Source: CAVYGN01 sp964413265
GTDB taxonomy: Bacteria; Spirochaetota; Brevinematia; Brevinematales; JAOACQ01
NCBI GenBank assembly: GCA_964413265.1
Contig: CAYPRX010000006.1
Location: 1 to 64,000, forward strand
Length of the DNA: 64,000 nucleotides
Direction of reading: 5' to 3'
Shown: piece after piece, positions 44,706 to 53,624 of the stretch
Layout of the letters: each line of letters starts with the position of its first letter
Position numbering within the stretch: the first letter of the stretch is position 1
Notes under the pieces: generated by a model
Databases searched by the model: none
The model's input: only the letters and a program-made list of their open reading frames with translations
What the model was told of the DNA's origin: nothing
Position numbers and translations under genes: made by a program

Positions 44706-45536
44706 TCATACCCTGCTGAAATCCCTTATAAACCAGTCTATAAGCTTTCTAGCCACACTGATAGAAATGGGGCCGTACTGTATTTCAGCCGGAGAAAACC
44801 AGGCAGCATCCAGTATTTCCCTGCCGTCTATCATTATCTCGCCCGATTCATAAAGAGCAGTGTAGGCAAGCATCAGTGAATCCGGAAAGGGCCAGGGTTG
44901 GCTTCCAAAATATTTTATATCTTTTATCCTGATATTTGTCTCTTCCTGGACCTCCCTTTTTACACATTCCTCAGCTGATTCACCTGGTTCTATAAAGCCT
45001 GCAATAACGCTGTAAAATTTGCTCCTGAACCTGGCAGCCCTGGCCATCAGGAGTTTCCCTTCTCTAATCACGGCAACTATCACAGCTGGAGATATTCTTG
45101 GATAAACGGTATTTCCGCAGTTTTCACAATGCCTGGCCCGTTCACGGGCGGAGTCGGACATTACCATCCCGCATTTCCCGCAGTACTTATTGTTTTTCAT
45201 CCAGTGTACAAGGTGATTACCAAGACCCGCGGCCTTGAAAAAAGCATCGCCGGTTTTACCGAATAGATCATAGACTCTCAAAAATAATAAGTCTGTACCG
45301 GCGTGAGAAGGCTGAAACCCTTCCAAAATTCCGCCCGCGATGCATGGAGTTTTGTCAATTTCGCCTATGTACTGTGTAAGATCCATATTCAATTGCCCAA
45401 TTTCATCAGAACTCATCAGCGGCACTGAATATCCTCCTTCTTCATGGCGTAGAAGAAGTTCGTCGCTTTTGTAAAGAAAAATATAACTCCTTTCGGGCGG
45501 AGCCGTTATTATTTTATATCCAGGATTGAATACCAT
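44706..45536 (-). CDS. nudC: NAD(H) pyrophosphatase NudC
   Basis: A 276-residue Nudix hydrolase that cleaves NADH to NMNH and AMP and can remove NAD caps from RNA. A four-cysteine zinc ribbon (KYCGKCGMVM and HCENCGNTVYP) is followed by a full Nudix box (GFIEPGESAEECVKREVQEE). The SQPWPFPDSLM motif specific to NudC is present. Domain order and length match the family. It follows the RlmI-like gene by 13 bp and probably ends the minus-strand operon that begins at 55.8 kb or within it. Confidence 0.95.
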   Translation of the reverse strand: MVFNPGYKIITAPPERSYIFLYKSDELLLRHEEGGYSVPLMSSDEIGQLNMDLTQYIGEIDKTPCIAGGILEGFQPSHAGTDLLFLRVYDLFGKTGDAFFKAAGLGNHLVHWMKNNKYCGKCGMVMSDSARERARHCENCGNTVYPRISPAVIVAVIREGKLLMARAARFRSKFYSVIAGFIEPGESAEECVKREVQEETNIRIKDIKYFGSQPWPFPDSLMLAYTALYESGEIMIDGREILDAAWFSPAEIQYGPISISVARKLIDWFIRDFSRV

Positions 45537-45549
45537 ATTTCACCTCCGC

Positions 45550-46728
45550 CTAAATGACAATGCAGACAAGACCTTTAAGATATTCGGACTGCGGATAAGA
45601 CAGGAGCACCGGATGGTCAGTAGCCTGTGTCAGCACCTGTACAATCTGAACCTCTCTCAATGCATCTGTCCCTGCCCAGCTGACAGTCATCCTGAAATCA
45701 GCTGCACTGATACCACCGGAGCATGAAAATGTCACAAGGATCCCGCCAGGCCTCAGGATGTTCATGGCCAGGAGATTGATGTCTTTGTAGGCCCTCATAC
45801 CCCTGTTCCTGTATTGTCGGCTAGGCGCGAACTTCGGCGGATCAAGCACTACCATGTCAAAGAGCCTCCCTTCATCCCTGAATACACGGAGGCAGGTAAA
45901 GACATCATCCCTCTGAATCGAACAAATCCCTTCCGGAATATTATTGAGCCTGAGATTTTCTTCGAGAAGTTTTAAAGCCTCTGCTGAGGAATCGATCGAA
46001 ACGACAGAAGATGCACCCGCCTTCAGCGCAGACAGCGTGAATCCTCCGGAATAGCAGAAACAATCCAATATCTCCTTCCCAGCAGCATACGAAGAGGCAA
46101 TTTTTCTATTGTCACGCTGATCCAGGAAAAAACCCGTTTTCTGACCAATTGCAGGTTCTACGGAATACATTATCCCATTTTCTTTTATTATAACGTCCCC
46201 AGGAGTTCTGCCCATCAGGGGTCCTGACGATTCCGGAAGTCCTTCAAGAGCGCGGATTGCCGCATCGCTTCTCTCATAAATATCATCAAGTTTTAAAATA
46301 GAATGTAGAATTCCGGCTATGATGCCTTTTATATTTTCAACACCTGCTGTCAGAGCCTGCAGCACCAAAGTGCTTCCGTAGCGGTCGACAATAAGGCCGG
46401 GAAGAAAATCAGCTTCACCGAATACAAGTCTCATGGCATCGGTTTCTGACGATAATTCCCTCCTCCTGCCAATGGATGCCCTGATCATTCTCTCCCACCA
46501 GGCTGCATCGATTATAATGTCCTCTCTGAATTCCAGTATCCTGGCGCAGATCTTTGAACGCGGATTATAATGTGCCTGGGCCAGGAACGCCCCCTCATAG
46601 TCCCTGATATGAACGATCTCTCCCGCCGTCGGCTCACCGGTAGTTTTTAGAACTGCCCCCGTAAAAATCCATGGATGGCGATGATGAATTGACCTTTCTC
46701 TTCCGGGTTTAATAATGATGGAATTCAT
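45550..46728 (-). CDS. RlmI-like class I rRNA methyltransferase (PUA + SAM domain)
   Basis: A 392-residue SAM-dependent methyltransferase. The N-terminal PUA-type RNA-binding domain starts IIIKPGRERSIHHRHPWIFTGAV. The central part has GQKTGFFLDQRDNR. The SAM site is ILDCFCYSGGFTLSALKAGA, and the catalytic region VVLDPPKFAPSR carries a DPPK motif. The family methylates C5 of cytosine in 23S rRNA (RlmI) or related targets. Length and motifs fit RlmI well, but related YccW-type enzymes cannot be excluded. It lies 38 bp downstream of accC. Confidence 0.9.
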   Translation of the reverse strand: MNSIIIKPGRERSIHHRHPWIFTGAVLKTTGEPTAGEIVHIRDYEGAFLAQAHYNPRSKICARILEFREDIIIDAAWWERMIRASIGRRRELSSETDAMRLVFGEADFLPGLIVDRYGSTLVLQALTAGVENIKGIIAGILHSILKLDDIYERSDAAIRALEGLPESSGPLMGRTPGDVIIKENGIMYSVEPAIGQKTGFFLDQRDNRKIASSYAAGKEILDCFCYSGGFTLSALKAGASSVVSIDSSAEALKLLEENLRLNNIPEGICSIQRDDVFTCLRVFRDEGRLFDMVVLDPPKFAPSRQYRNRGMRAYKDINLLAMNILRPGGILVTFSCSGGISAADFRMTVSWAGTDALREVQIVQVLTQATDHPVLLSYPQSEYLKGLVCIVI

Positions 46729-46766
46729 TTCTATATCTTATCCTTGGTCAACTCCGCCTTTTTAAA

Positions 46767-48110
46767 TCAGCAGTTAAATTTAAAATTTTCAAGGAAATTT
46801 GTCGAGTACATGCCCTTCAGAAAATCCGGGCTTTCAAGTAGTTTTTCATAAAAAGGAATGGTCGTTTTTATGCCTGATGCCCTGAATTCCTGCAGGGCCC
46901 TTTTCATTCTGGCAATTGCCTCTTCCCTGTTCCTTCCCCAAACAATGACCTTTGCAAGCAGAGAATCATAGAATTTAGGAATTTCATAACCGGAGTAGCA
47001 ATGTGTATCCACTCTGATCCCCGGCCCTCCGGGTAAATGAAAATCCTGGATTACACCTGGAGTCGGCATGAAATTCATGTAGGGATCTTCCGCATTAATG
47101 CGGCATTCTATGGCATTGCCCTTGAATTCCACATCTTCCTGCTTGAACGACAGCCTTTCGCCCATAGCAGTCCTTATCTGCTCTTTAACTATATCAATGC
47201 TGGTCCTCATTTCCGTAACAGGGTGTTCAACCTGGATCCTTGTATTAACTTCCATAAAGTAGAATTTACCGTCGGTATCATAAAGGAATTCCATTGTACC
47301 GGCACCTGAATAGCCGACCTTTTTAACACCCTTCTTGACAGCCTCACCCATCTTCTCCCGTACATCGGCCGAAAGGCTCGGGCTTGGAGATTCCTCGACC
47401 AGCTTCTGATGCCTTCTCTGTATCGAGCAGTCTCTTTCTCCCAGGTGTACTACATTTCCATAATTGTCCGCCAGGAATTGAATCTCTATATGTCTGGGTT
47501 CCCTCAGAAACTTTTCCACGTAGACATCTGGATTTCCGAAAGCTGACTTAGCTTCAGCCTGGGCGATGGGTATTATATTGGCAAGTTCCTCATCAGACCA
47601 TGCGACCCTCATCCCCTTTCCGCCTCCTCCGGCAACCGCTTTGACTATTACCGGATAGCCTGCTTTGGAGGCGAATTCAAGCGGCTCGCGGGTATCCGTA
47701 ATAATGTCAGTTCCGGGAGTTATCGGGACCCCGATCTCCTTCATGGTATTCCTTGCATATGCCTTGTTGCCGAGCAGGTCTATGACTTCGGCAGAAGGCC
47801 CTATGAAGGTGATTTTGTGATCCTTGCATATCCCTGAAAATTTGGGGTTCTCCGCCAGGAAACCATAGCCAGGATGTATGGCGTCGGCCCCGGTAATCTC
47901 TGCTGCACTGATGACGGCAAGTATATTTAAATAACTTTCGCTGGAAAGCGCCGGGCCAATGCAGACATCCTGATCCGACAGCTGGGTATGGAGGCATTGC
48001 TCGTCAGCCTCGGAGTGAACAGATACAGTCGGTATTCCCAGTTCCTTAGCTGCACGGATAATCCTGACAGCTATTTCACCCCTGTTTGCAATCAGTATTT
48101 TTCTAAACAT
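46767..48110 (-). CDS. accC: Acetyl-CoA carboxylase biotin carboxylase subunit
   Basis: A 447-residue ATP-grasp enzyme that carboxylates biotin on its carrier protein, the first half of malonyl-CoA formation. It has MFRKILIANRGEIAVRIIRAA at the start, the ATP-binding glycine loop KAVAGGGGKGMRV (about 160), EKFLREPRHIEIQ, and the catalytic MEVNTRIQVEHPVTE. All expected catalytic regions are intact. It lies 12 bp downstream of the accB-like gene. That partner lacks the biotin lysine, so the true substrate carrier may be encoded elsewhere. Confidence 0.96.
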   Translation of the reverse strand: MFRKILIANRGEIAVRIIRAAKELGIPTVSVHSEADEQCLHTQLSDQDVCIGPALSSESYLNILAVISAAEITGADAIHPGYGFLAENPKFSGICKDHKITFIGPSAEVIDLLGNKAYARNTMKEIGVPITPGTDIITDTREPLEFASKAGYPVIVKAVAGGGGKGMRVAWSDEELANIIPIAQAEAKSAFGNPDVYVEKFLREPRHIEIQFLADNYGNVVHLGERDCSIQRRHQKLVEESPSPSLSADVREKMGEAVKKGVKKVGYSGAGTMEFLYDTDGKFYFMEVNTRIQVEHPVTEMRTSIDIVKEQIRTAMGERLSFKQEDVEFKGNAIECRINAEDPYMNFMPTPGVIQDFHLPGGPGIRVDTHCYSGYEIPKFYDSLLAKVIVWGRNREEAIARMKRALQEFRASGIKTTIPFYEKLLESPDFLKGMYSTNFLENFKFNC

Positions 48111-48122
48111 TATTATTCTCCA

Positions 48123-48557
48123 TTAATGCTCAATTTCAAAGCGCATAACAGGCTGTCCGTATTCAATGGGCTGACCCTCCTCAACCAGAACTTCTTTCAC
48201 TTTGCCGTTTACCTCAGACGTGATATCCTGAAGAACACCCAGCACCCGTACATGCCCGACAATGTCTCCCTTTTTAACAACATCCCTTAACTTAATATAA
48301 TTCTCGCCAGTTTTGGAGTTGAGCCTTGTAAAAAATCCAATCCATTTTGAGTGAAGTTCATAAATTCCGGGATCGGCAGGTGATGGGTCGGCTGCTTTCG
48401 GCGGAGCAGGCGGCTTCACCCGGTTTGTTCTGAGCTTTTTTTTCGCATGTGAGATCGTCATCCTGAGAGCGTCTTTGCCATGACGAATTTCTATCTCGCC
48501 TATATCGCTCCCTGAAAATATATTCTGAATCTTTTTAATGTCCTTGATATCTATCAT
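48123..48557 (-). CDS. accB: AccB-like BCCP protein lacking the biotinyl lysine
   Basis: A 144-residue protein with the build of a biotin carboxyl carrier: a short N-terminal helix region, a Pro/Ala linker (PPAPPKAADPSPADPG, about 49-64) and a C-terminal biotinyl fold. The fold keeps VVKKGDIVGHV, EVNGKVKEVLVEEGQPIEYGQPV and the final strand, which align with ordinary BCCP. At the hairpin where BCCP has E-A-M-K-M it reads VRVLGVLQDIT, with no lysine. It therefore cannot be biotinylated there. It may be a regulatory or structural decoy, as plant BADC proteins are. It sits between efp and accC, 12 bp from accC. Confidence 0.85.
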   Translation of the reverse strand: MIDIKDIKKIQNIFSGSDIGEIEIRHGKDALRMTISHAKKKLRTNRVKPPAPPKAADPSPADPGIYELHSKWIGFFTRLNSKTGENYIKLRDVVKKGDIVGHVRVLGVLQDITSEVNGKVKEVLVEEGQPIEYGQPVMRFEIEH

Positions 48558-48566
48558 AACACCCCC

Positions 48567-49127
48567 CTACTTGACCCTTTCTATGTATCTGTCATCCCTT
48601 GTATCTATCCTGATCTTCTCGCCTTTTCCGACAAAAAGAGGCACCTGCACAACTGCCCCTGTTTCAAGTGTAGCCGGCTTCGACCCTCCGCTTACCGTAT
48701 CACCCCGCAGGCCGGGGTCTGTTTCAGTTATAAAAAGATCTACGAACATTGGCGGCTCCACGCTGATTATCTCATCTTTATAGATGGAAAGTGTGCATGC
48801 CATCTCGTTTTTCAGATATTTCGCAGCTTCTCCCACAATATCCTCCGGAACTGAATACTGCTCATATGTCTCATTATCCATGAAAAGAAAATGGTCATCT
48901 TCCTTATAAAGGAGCTGTGCTTCCTTGCTTTCCACGAAAACGTCCTCAAGGGACTCGCCTGCACGGAAGGTTTTCTCAATCACCGTATCCTTTATAATGT
49001 TCCTCAGCTTTGTTCTTACTATAGCGCCACCCTTGCCGGGTTTGTGATGCTGATACCAAAGTACTGAATAAAGTTCACCGTCTATTTTAAGAACTAACCC
49101 TTTTTTTAAAACGTTAGACGAAACCAT
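48567..49127 (-). CDS. efp: Translation elongation factor P
   Basis: A 186-residue three-domain EF-P that relieves ribosome stalling at polyproline. Domain I carries the loop HHKPGKGGA with Lys32 at the tip, the site modified in many bacteria. Domains II-III include YSVPEDIV and end with RIDTRDDRYIERVK. No epmA/epmB-type modifying gene is nearby. It lies between the Xaa-Pro peptidase (11-bp gap) and the accB-like gene (9-bp gap). A peptidase-efp-accB-accC order is common in bacteria. Confidence 0.96.
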   Translation of the reverse strand: MVSSNVLKKGLVLKIDGELYSVLWYQHHKPGKGGAIVRTKLRNIIKDTVIEKTFRAGESLEDVFVESKEAQLLYKEDDHFLFMDNETYEQYSVPEDIVGEAAKYLKNEMACTLSIYKDEIISVEPPMFVDLFITETDPGLRGDTVSGGSKPATLETGAVVQVPLFVGKGEKIRIDTRDDRYIERVK

Positions 49128-49138
49128 ATGTCCTCCAA

Positions 49139-50218
49139 TTATAGTTCATACCTGGAGGCTGTCAAGACATCGCATCCTTTTTTTTTCACGAGAACCATAT
49201 CCTCAAGCCTGATTCCGCCCTTCCCCGGGAGATAAATACCCGGCTCTACTGTGATGATCATTCCCTCCGCCAGGACCGATTCTTCGCTTTCTGACAACGC
49301 GGGGGCTTCATGTACCTGAAGTCCCACCCCATGCCCTGTCGAGTGAGGAAAAAATTCTCCGTATCCAGCGTCCCTTATCACACCTGCCGCTGCTTCATGC
49401 ACTTCTCCGCTTTTTACGCCGTCACTGACCAAAGACTCGGATTTCTTAAGGGCTTCCAGAACAACTCTGTGGATCTCCTGTATTTTCGGGTCGATTATTT
49501 TACCTAAATAATAGCATCTTGTAAAGTCTGAGCAGTATCCATCTTTTTTTATCCCGAAATCAAGAAGGATAATTTCATCATTTGAAATTAATTTAGAGCT
49601 CGCAGTTCCATGCGGCAATGCGCTCCTGGGGCCAGATGCCACGATCGTTTCAAATGAAGGAGCCTTTGCTCCCTGTTTTATGAGGTAGAACTCGATTTCT
49701 GCGGCTATTTCCTTTTCACTAAGTCCCTCTCTTATCAGAGGAAGTGCCATATGGTAACCAAGCTCTGTGATCATAAGATTATTCCTGATAATCTCGATCT
49801 CGTATTCGTCCTTGCATAGTCGAAGGTCTTTTATTATCGAGCTGTTCCTGATTTCTATTTCTGCAGGTTCAAGGATCTTTTTAATCTCTTCTGCAAACTC
49901 AAGGCTTATCTCCCTTTTTGAGAGAAGGAGAACCGAGATCCTAAGATCTTCTATCAGCGATTTAAGAAGTGCCATCAGCCTTTTTCCCGGCTTCACCTCT
50001 TCTACGTTAACCTCAACCCTTTTTTCTATCCTGAACTGCTCAATGTAGCGGCCGTCAGTTATAAAGTAGGCTCCTCCCTGAACAATGAAAAGGCTCGAAT
50101 CATCCCCCGTGAACCCTGTCAGATAGTAAACCTCTTCAGGGACATTGACATAAATCGCCTCTCCCTCCTTTATGCTTTCCATTATCTTTGAAAGGCGGAT
50201 GCTAAAATAATTACGCAT
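49139..50218 (-). CDS. Xaa-Pro aminopeptidase/dipeptidase (M24B)
   Basis: A 359-residue pita-bread metallopeptidase that removes residues next to proline. The five metal ligands are visible: two Asp in LLDFGIKKDGYCSDFTRCYYLG, His in HSTGHGVGLQVHEAP, Glu in VEPGIYLPG and Glu in GIRLEDMVLV. The N-terminal half (about 1-130) is the creatinase-type domain. Cytoplasmic; no signal peptide. It sits directly upstream of efp, a conserved arrangement, and 4 bp downstream of a lipoprotein gene. Confidence 0.92.
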   Translation of the reverse strand: MRNYFSIRLSKIMESIKEGEAIYVNVPEEVYYLTGFTGDDSSLFIVQGGAYFITDGRYIEQFRIEKRVEVNVEEVKPGKRLMALLKSLIEDLRISVLLLSKREISLEFAEEIKKILEPAEIEIRNSSIIKDLRLCKDEYEIEIIRNNLMITELGYHMALPLIREGLSEKEIAAEIEFYLIKQGAKAPSFETIVASGPRSALPHGTASSKLISNDEIILLDFGIKKDGYCSDFTRCYYLGKIIDPKIQEIHRVVLEALKKSESLVSDGVKSGEVHEAAAGVIRDAGYGEFFPHSTGHGVGLQVHEAPALSESEESVLAEGMIITVEPGIYLPGKGGIRLEDMVLVKKKGCDVLTASRYEL

Positions 50219-50222
50219 GATT

Positions 50223-51470
50223 CTACTCTCCGGAAGGGATCATATCATTGGAAAGGCTTTCTTCCTCGTCTGAGAGCTTTTCTTCAAAATGCTTGATATC
50301 GGAGTCTATGTCCTTCAGAAAGGTGCTGTTGGTAATGAAAGTGTTCTTGAAAATTCCCATCAAAATCTCATATTTAATGCTGACTTTATCGATAATTCCG
50401 TCCAGGCTCCCTATTTCGTTCAAGAGTTTTGCCTCGCTGGAGGAAACCGGATGGGTTGTATTAGTAACTGCATTAATATAGTTCGTAACAACATTAGTCA
50501 TTGAATTTAACTGTGTGTTAGTGATAACATTAGTGATGACAACTGTGGATACCTGTACTTCAGGAGTTTTTATAGCCGCTGGAGCAACAGGCTCTACAGT
50601 ATTGGAAACCGGCATGGCTGAAGACTCCGATACAGAAGCCTTTGACCGGCTGAAAGGCCCGTAAACACCGTACAGCAGCGTAATACTATTCGTAACTCCC
50701 CTTGAGAGCTTAAGCGGGCTATAAAAAATTCCGACGGCACTATCATACTGAGGAGTGCCAAGCCTCCTGAAGTCCCTTGAGGAGTCTATATTAAAGTCCC
50801 ATCTGTTCTCGTTAAATCTTTCCCATGATGCGAAGATGATCCTGACCGGTAATGTCGAATTTTCTATAGTTTCCTGTGCCCTTACAACAGGATTATTATA
50901 ATTGTCACAGGAATACCAGTATGCCGGTATAGAATCCTTGTACAGCAGAGTCTCCCTGCTTATATCGCCTGTTCCGGCTATGCTGTACATTTTAGGCTCC
51001 GAGCTCCCCAGAAACGTATCAAGGACAACCCTTGTCTCAACCGTCGCTTCTTGAGTACCGCTGTAAATATAAGAAAATGTTAATTTCATTGTATCCGGAG
51101 CCCCAGAAGAAATTCCGGCAACTATTCCAGCAGATTGGATTACCGTGAGGTCCTGCAACACCCACTCTGAAATGATATTTTCGCCACTGATAAAGGGCTT
51201 TTGTTTGAAAAAGCCGCTTTCACTCCCGTAAATACTGTACTGACCGTTGTAAGATATTGTCATGAAAGATGTCAGCGGAAGATACGGATATAGTATAGGC
51301 CTGTAATTAAATAAGTTGGTATTGGTACCGGAAATTGCTTCATCCATAGTTAACCTTGCAGAATCGTAATCTTCAGAGATTATAACGTACCTGTTCGAAA
51401 GCTTTACCCAGCCTCCGTAAAGGCATCCGGCTAAAGCAAAAAATATAAAAAATAAAACTGTAAATCTCAT
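50223..51470 (-). CDS. Lipoprotein with Thr/Asn-rich linker, unknown function
   Basis: A 415-residue protein. The signal peptide ends in a lipobox, FALAGC, so Cys16 is probably lipidated. Residues about 20-270 look beta-rich with many S, Y, G and N. A stretch at about 305-345 is dominated by VTN/TN repeats (VITNVITNTQLNSMTNVVTN). The last 70 residues are charged helix and probably coiled coil (KHFEEKLSDEEESLSNDM). No enzyme motif was found. It overlaps the upstream TPR gene by 4 bp, so the two are translationally coupled and may act together at the envelope. Confidence 0.78.
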   Translation of the reverse strand: MRFTVLFFIFFALAGCLYGGWVKLSNRYVIISEDYDSARLTMDEAISGTNTNLFNYRPILYPYLPLTSFMTISYNGQYSIYGSESGFFKQKPFISGENIISEWVLQDLTVIQSAGIVAGISSGAPDTMKLTFSYIYSGTQEATVETRVVLDTFLGSSEPKMYSIAGTGDISRETLLYKDSIPAYWYSCDNYNNPVVRAQETIENSTLPVRIIFASWERFNENRWDFNIDSSRDFRRLGTPQYDSAVGIFYSPLKLSRGVTNSITLLYGVYGPFSRSKASVSESSAMPVSNTVEPVAPAAIKTPEVQVSTVVITNVITNTQLNSMTNVVTNYINAVTNTTHPVSSSEAKLLNEIGSLDGIIDKVSIKYEILMGIFKNTFITNSTFLKDIDSDIKHFEEKLSDEEESLSNDMIPSGE

Positions 51471-52267
51471 TTTGAAAAACCCTGCTCAGTCCAATTCTGC
51501 TCTTTAAGCCTTGAGAGTGCATCGACCCTTGCAGCCTTTATCTCAAGCAGTCTCTGCTTTATTGCAAGCAGCCGCGATATCCTTTCCAGAATAGCTTTCT
51601 CCATCTCGAAATTAACGTTTTCAGTGTTATTTGTAATATTAATCAAAATATTATTTGTTTCAAAAGTGTTTGTAACCTGTTTCTCATTTAAATTCTCAAG
51701 AATTGAAATGGAATTCCTGGACTCAAAGGTTAAATCGCTCTCCATATAATTATTAAGAATGAACTTGTAAAACGAAATTGCCTTGAAATAATCACCTTTA
51801 CCAGCATAAGCCCTCGCCATCCAGTAATATGCATGATCTTCCAGTCTGTCCATTCCTCCATAGTGACTTAAGTAGTCTTCCAGGATTGCAATACCCTCAT
51901 TAAGCCTCCCTGATATGATGAGGGTTCTCCCGAGTTTGTAAAGGTCCCTTGGATAGATATCCTCTTCGTAATATAATCCGGCTACGGTCTTATAAAAGTC
52001 TACAGCTCTCTCATAATCCTGCCTGATAAAGGCTATTTCCCCCAGAAAATAATACGATTTAGCAGTATAAGGGTCAAAAAGTGAATTTCTCGGCAGGCTC
52101 ATTCCGATTATTCTTCTGAAATTGTCCCCTGCTTTTTTAAGATCTCTGCCGGTAAAAGATGTCATTCCATCCAGATAAATTTTCCTTACCTGACCGATTT
52201 CCTGTGAGTTTCCCGCCGATGCCGTCCACAAGACAAATAATATCATGAATCCTGAAAGCCTAGACAT
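51467..52267 (-). CDS. Exported TPR-like protein
   Basis: A 266-residue protein with a signal peptide (about 1-21, ending TASAGNS). Helical repeats at about 25-180 look like tetratricopeptide units (AKSYYFLGEIAFIRQDYERAVDFY and DHAYYWMARAYAGKGDYFKAISFYK). A Thr/Asn-rich strip (VTNTFETNNILINITNNTEN) follows, like the one in the downstream lipoprotein, and then a helical C-terminal stretch. TPR proteins of this type act as envelope scaffolds (BamD/YbgF-like). The 3' end overlaps the lipoprotein start by 4 bp and the 5' end overlaps aroQ by 8 bp. Confidence 0.82.
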   Translation of the reverse strand: MSRLSGFMILFVLWTASAGNSQEIGQVRKIYLDGMTSFTGRDLKKAGDNFRRIIGMSLPRNSLFDPYTAKSYYFLGEIAFIRQDYERAVDFYKTVAGLYYEEDIYPRDLYKLGRTLIISGRLNEGIAILEDYLSHYGGMDRLEDHAYYWMARAYAGKGDYFKAISFYKFILNNYMESDLTFESRNSISILENLNEKQVTNTFETNNILINITNNTENVNFEMEKAILERISRLLAIKQRLLEIKAARVDALSRLKEQNWTEQGFSK

Positions 52268-52709
52268 TATTTCCTCTCTTTAAAAATTCAGCCATAGCTT
52301 CCAGTGCCAGTTCATAGGAGTACGCTCCGAACCCTGAAATTATGCCCAAAGCTATCCCTGACAGGTATGAGACCGTCCTGAACTCTTCCCTGGCGAAAAT
52401 ATTCGACATATGCACTTCCACAAAAGGTATCTTTACCGATAGTATTGCATCCCTGATCGCAATTGAGGTATGGGTATAAGCACCTGCATTAATGACAAGC
52501 CCCGCCGCATCCTTACCCTCAGCCTGTATAAAACCAACTATTTCCCCTTCACTGTTCGACTGAAATTTTTTCAGGGAGAAGCCAAGTTTTTCCGCCTTTT
52601 TCGTCATGTGGTTTTCTATTTCAGTTAAATTTGTATGCCCGTATTTAGCGACTTCCCTTATCCCCAGCATATTAAGATTTGGTCCGTTGACAAAGAGAAT
52701 GATATCCAT
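52260..52709 (-). CDS. aroQ: Type II 3-dehydroquinate dehydratase
   Basis: A 149-residue enzyme of the shikimate pathway that dehydrates 3-dehydroquinate. The family motifs are present: VNGPNLNMLGIRE, the catalytic Tyr23 in AKYGHTNL, NAGAYTHTSIAIRDA and VEVHMSNIFAREEFR with its catalytic His. The usual NPGAYTH reads NAGAYTH, a small change next to the active site. The end overlaps the TPR gene by 8 bp, which places an aromatic-synthesis enzyme at the head of an envelope gene pair. No other aro genes are nearby. Confidence 0.95.
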   Translation of the reverse strand: MDIILFVNGPNLNMLGIREVAKYGHTNLTEIENHMTKKAEKLGFSLKKFQSNSEGEIVGFIQAEGKDAAGLVINAGAYTHTSIAIRDAILSVKIPFVEVHMSNIFAREEFRTVSYLSGIALGIISGFGAYSYELALEAMAEFLKRGNNV

Positions 52710-52734
52710 AATAAACCCCCGGTGTGTGCTTCTG

Positions 52735-53580
52735 CTAATTTTTCAAGGCATAGTTATCTTTTTTTTCTACAGTGATCCACTCGGGATTAAAATCTAAATC
52801 CCTGTTAAGGCAGTAAATAGCCTTTACCCTTACATGAAAGGCTTCCGATATTTTTACAAGTCTGGTTTTGTCTGAAGTCGATGAGATCATGTAATTATCC
52901 TCCGAACTGTTATCAAGTTCCGGCAAGGCTGTTCTTTCGAGGCTGTCAAAATTCATATAAATGAGTATGATATTGGCGCTTTTATATCTCAGGACAAAAA
53001 AACCATCCCTGGACAGAGAAAAATCAACTCCCCTTATAGACATATCGAATAAAGGTACCAGAACTGTGGAACTCAATATTTTTTTATTTTTCGTATAATA
53101 AGCGATGAATTCATCCTCCCCCACAGAGGGTTCCTTAGACAGAAGGATCAGGAAATGAGGGCTTCTGCTTAGTGTAAATTGGGAATTTATGCTTACTATT
53201 GCAAAATCATACCTGTAATTATCCCCATATGGAGGAGTTTTTATGTATGACTTATCCAAGAAATTATCCGAGGGGATATTTACCCTGAACTGGTAGACAG
53301 CGCTCTCCTCCAGACCTCTGAACACCATTTTGTGGAAAGAGGAAGGTTTAGGATCAGTGCGCAGCCAGTCTATATTCCCAACCATGGAAAACAGGATTGA
53401 AGTGGGTCTCTCTTCTTCTGTAAAATAGTTTATTGAAACGGAGTTCATGCTCTTATCGGCAGGAAGGAAAAAAGGACCGAATTCATGCGAAACTGTATCG
53501 GTCCTTACTGTATTTTTAGGCTCCTGAACACAGCCTGACAGGGCCACCACCATTATAAGAATAGATATTCTAATTTTCAT
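52735..53580 (-). CDS. Lipoprotein, unknown function
   Basis: A 281-residue protein with a signal peptide ending VALSGC, a good lipobox. The following ~100 residues are beta-rich and include a fibronectin-III-like stretch (HKMVFRGLEESAVYQFRVN) like the N-terminal domain of purple acid phosphatases. The rest is beta-rich without the metal-binding motifs of those enzymes, so no activity is claimed. The ATG is separated from the upstream methyltransferase by 44 bp. It precedes aroQ by 25 bp on the same strand. Confidence 0.75.
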   Translation of the reverse strand: MKIRISILIMVVALSGCVQEPKNTVRTDTVSHEFGPFFLPADKSMNSVSINYFTEEERPTSILFSMVGNIDWLRTDPKPSSFHKMVFRGLEESAVYQFRVNIPSDNFLDKSYIKTPPYGDNYRYDFAIVSINSQFTLSRSPHFLILLSKEPSVGEDEFIAYYTKNKKILSSTVLVPLFDMSIRGVDFSLSRDGFFVLRYKSANIILIYMNFDSLERTALPELDNSSEDNYMISSTSDKTRLVKISEAFHVRVKAIYCLNRDLDFNPEWITVEKKDNYALKN

Positions 53581-53624
53581 TCCATTAACCTTCCTTTATT
53601 TATCGGAAAAGGAAGGATACGGCT

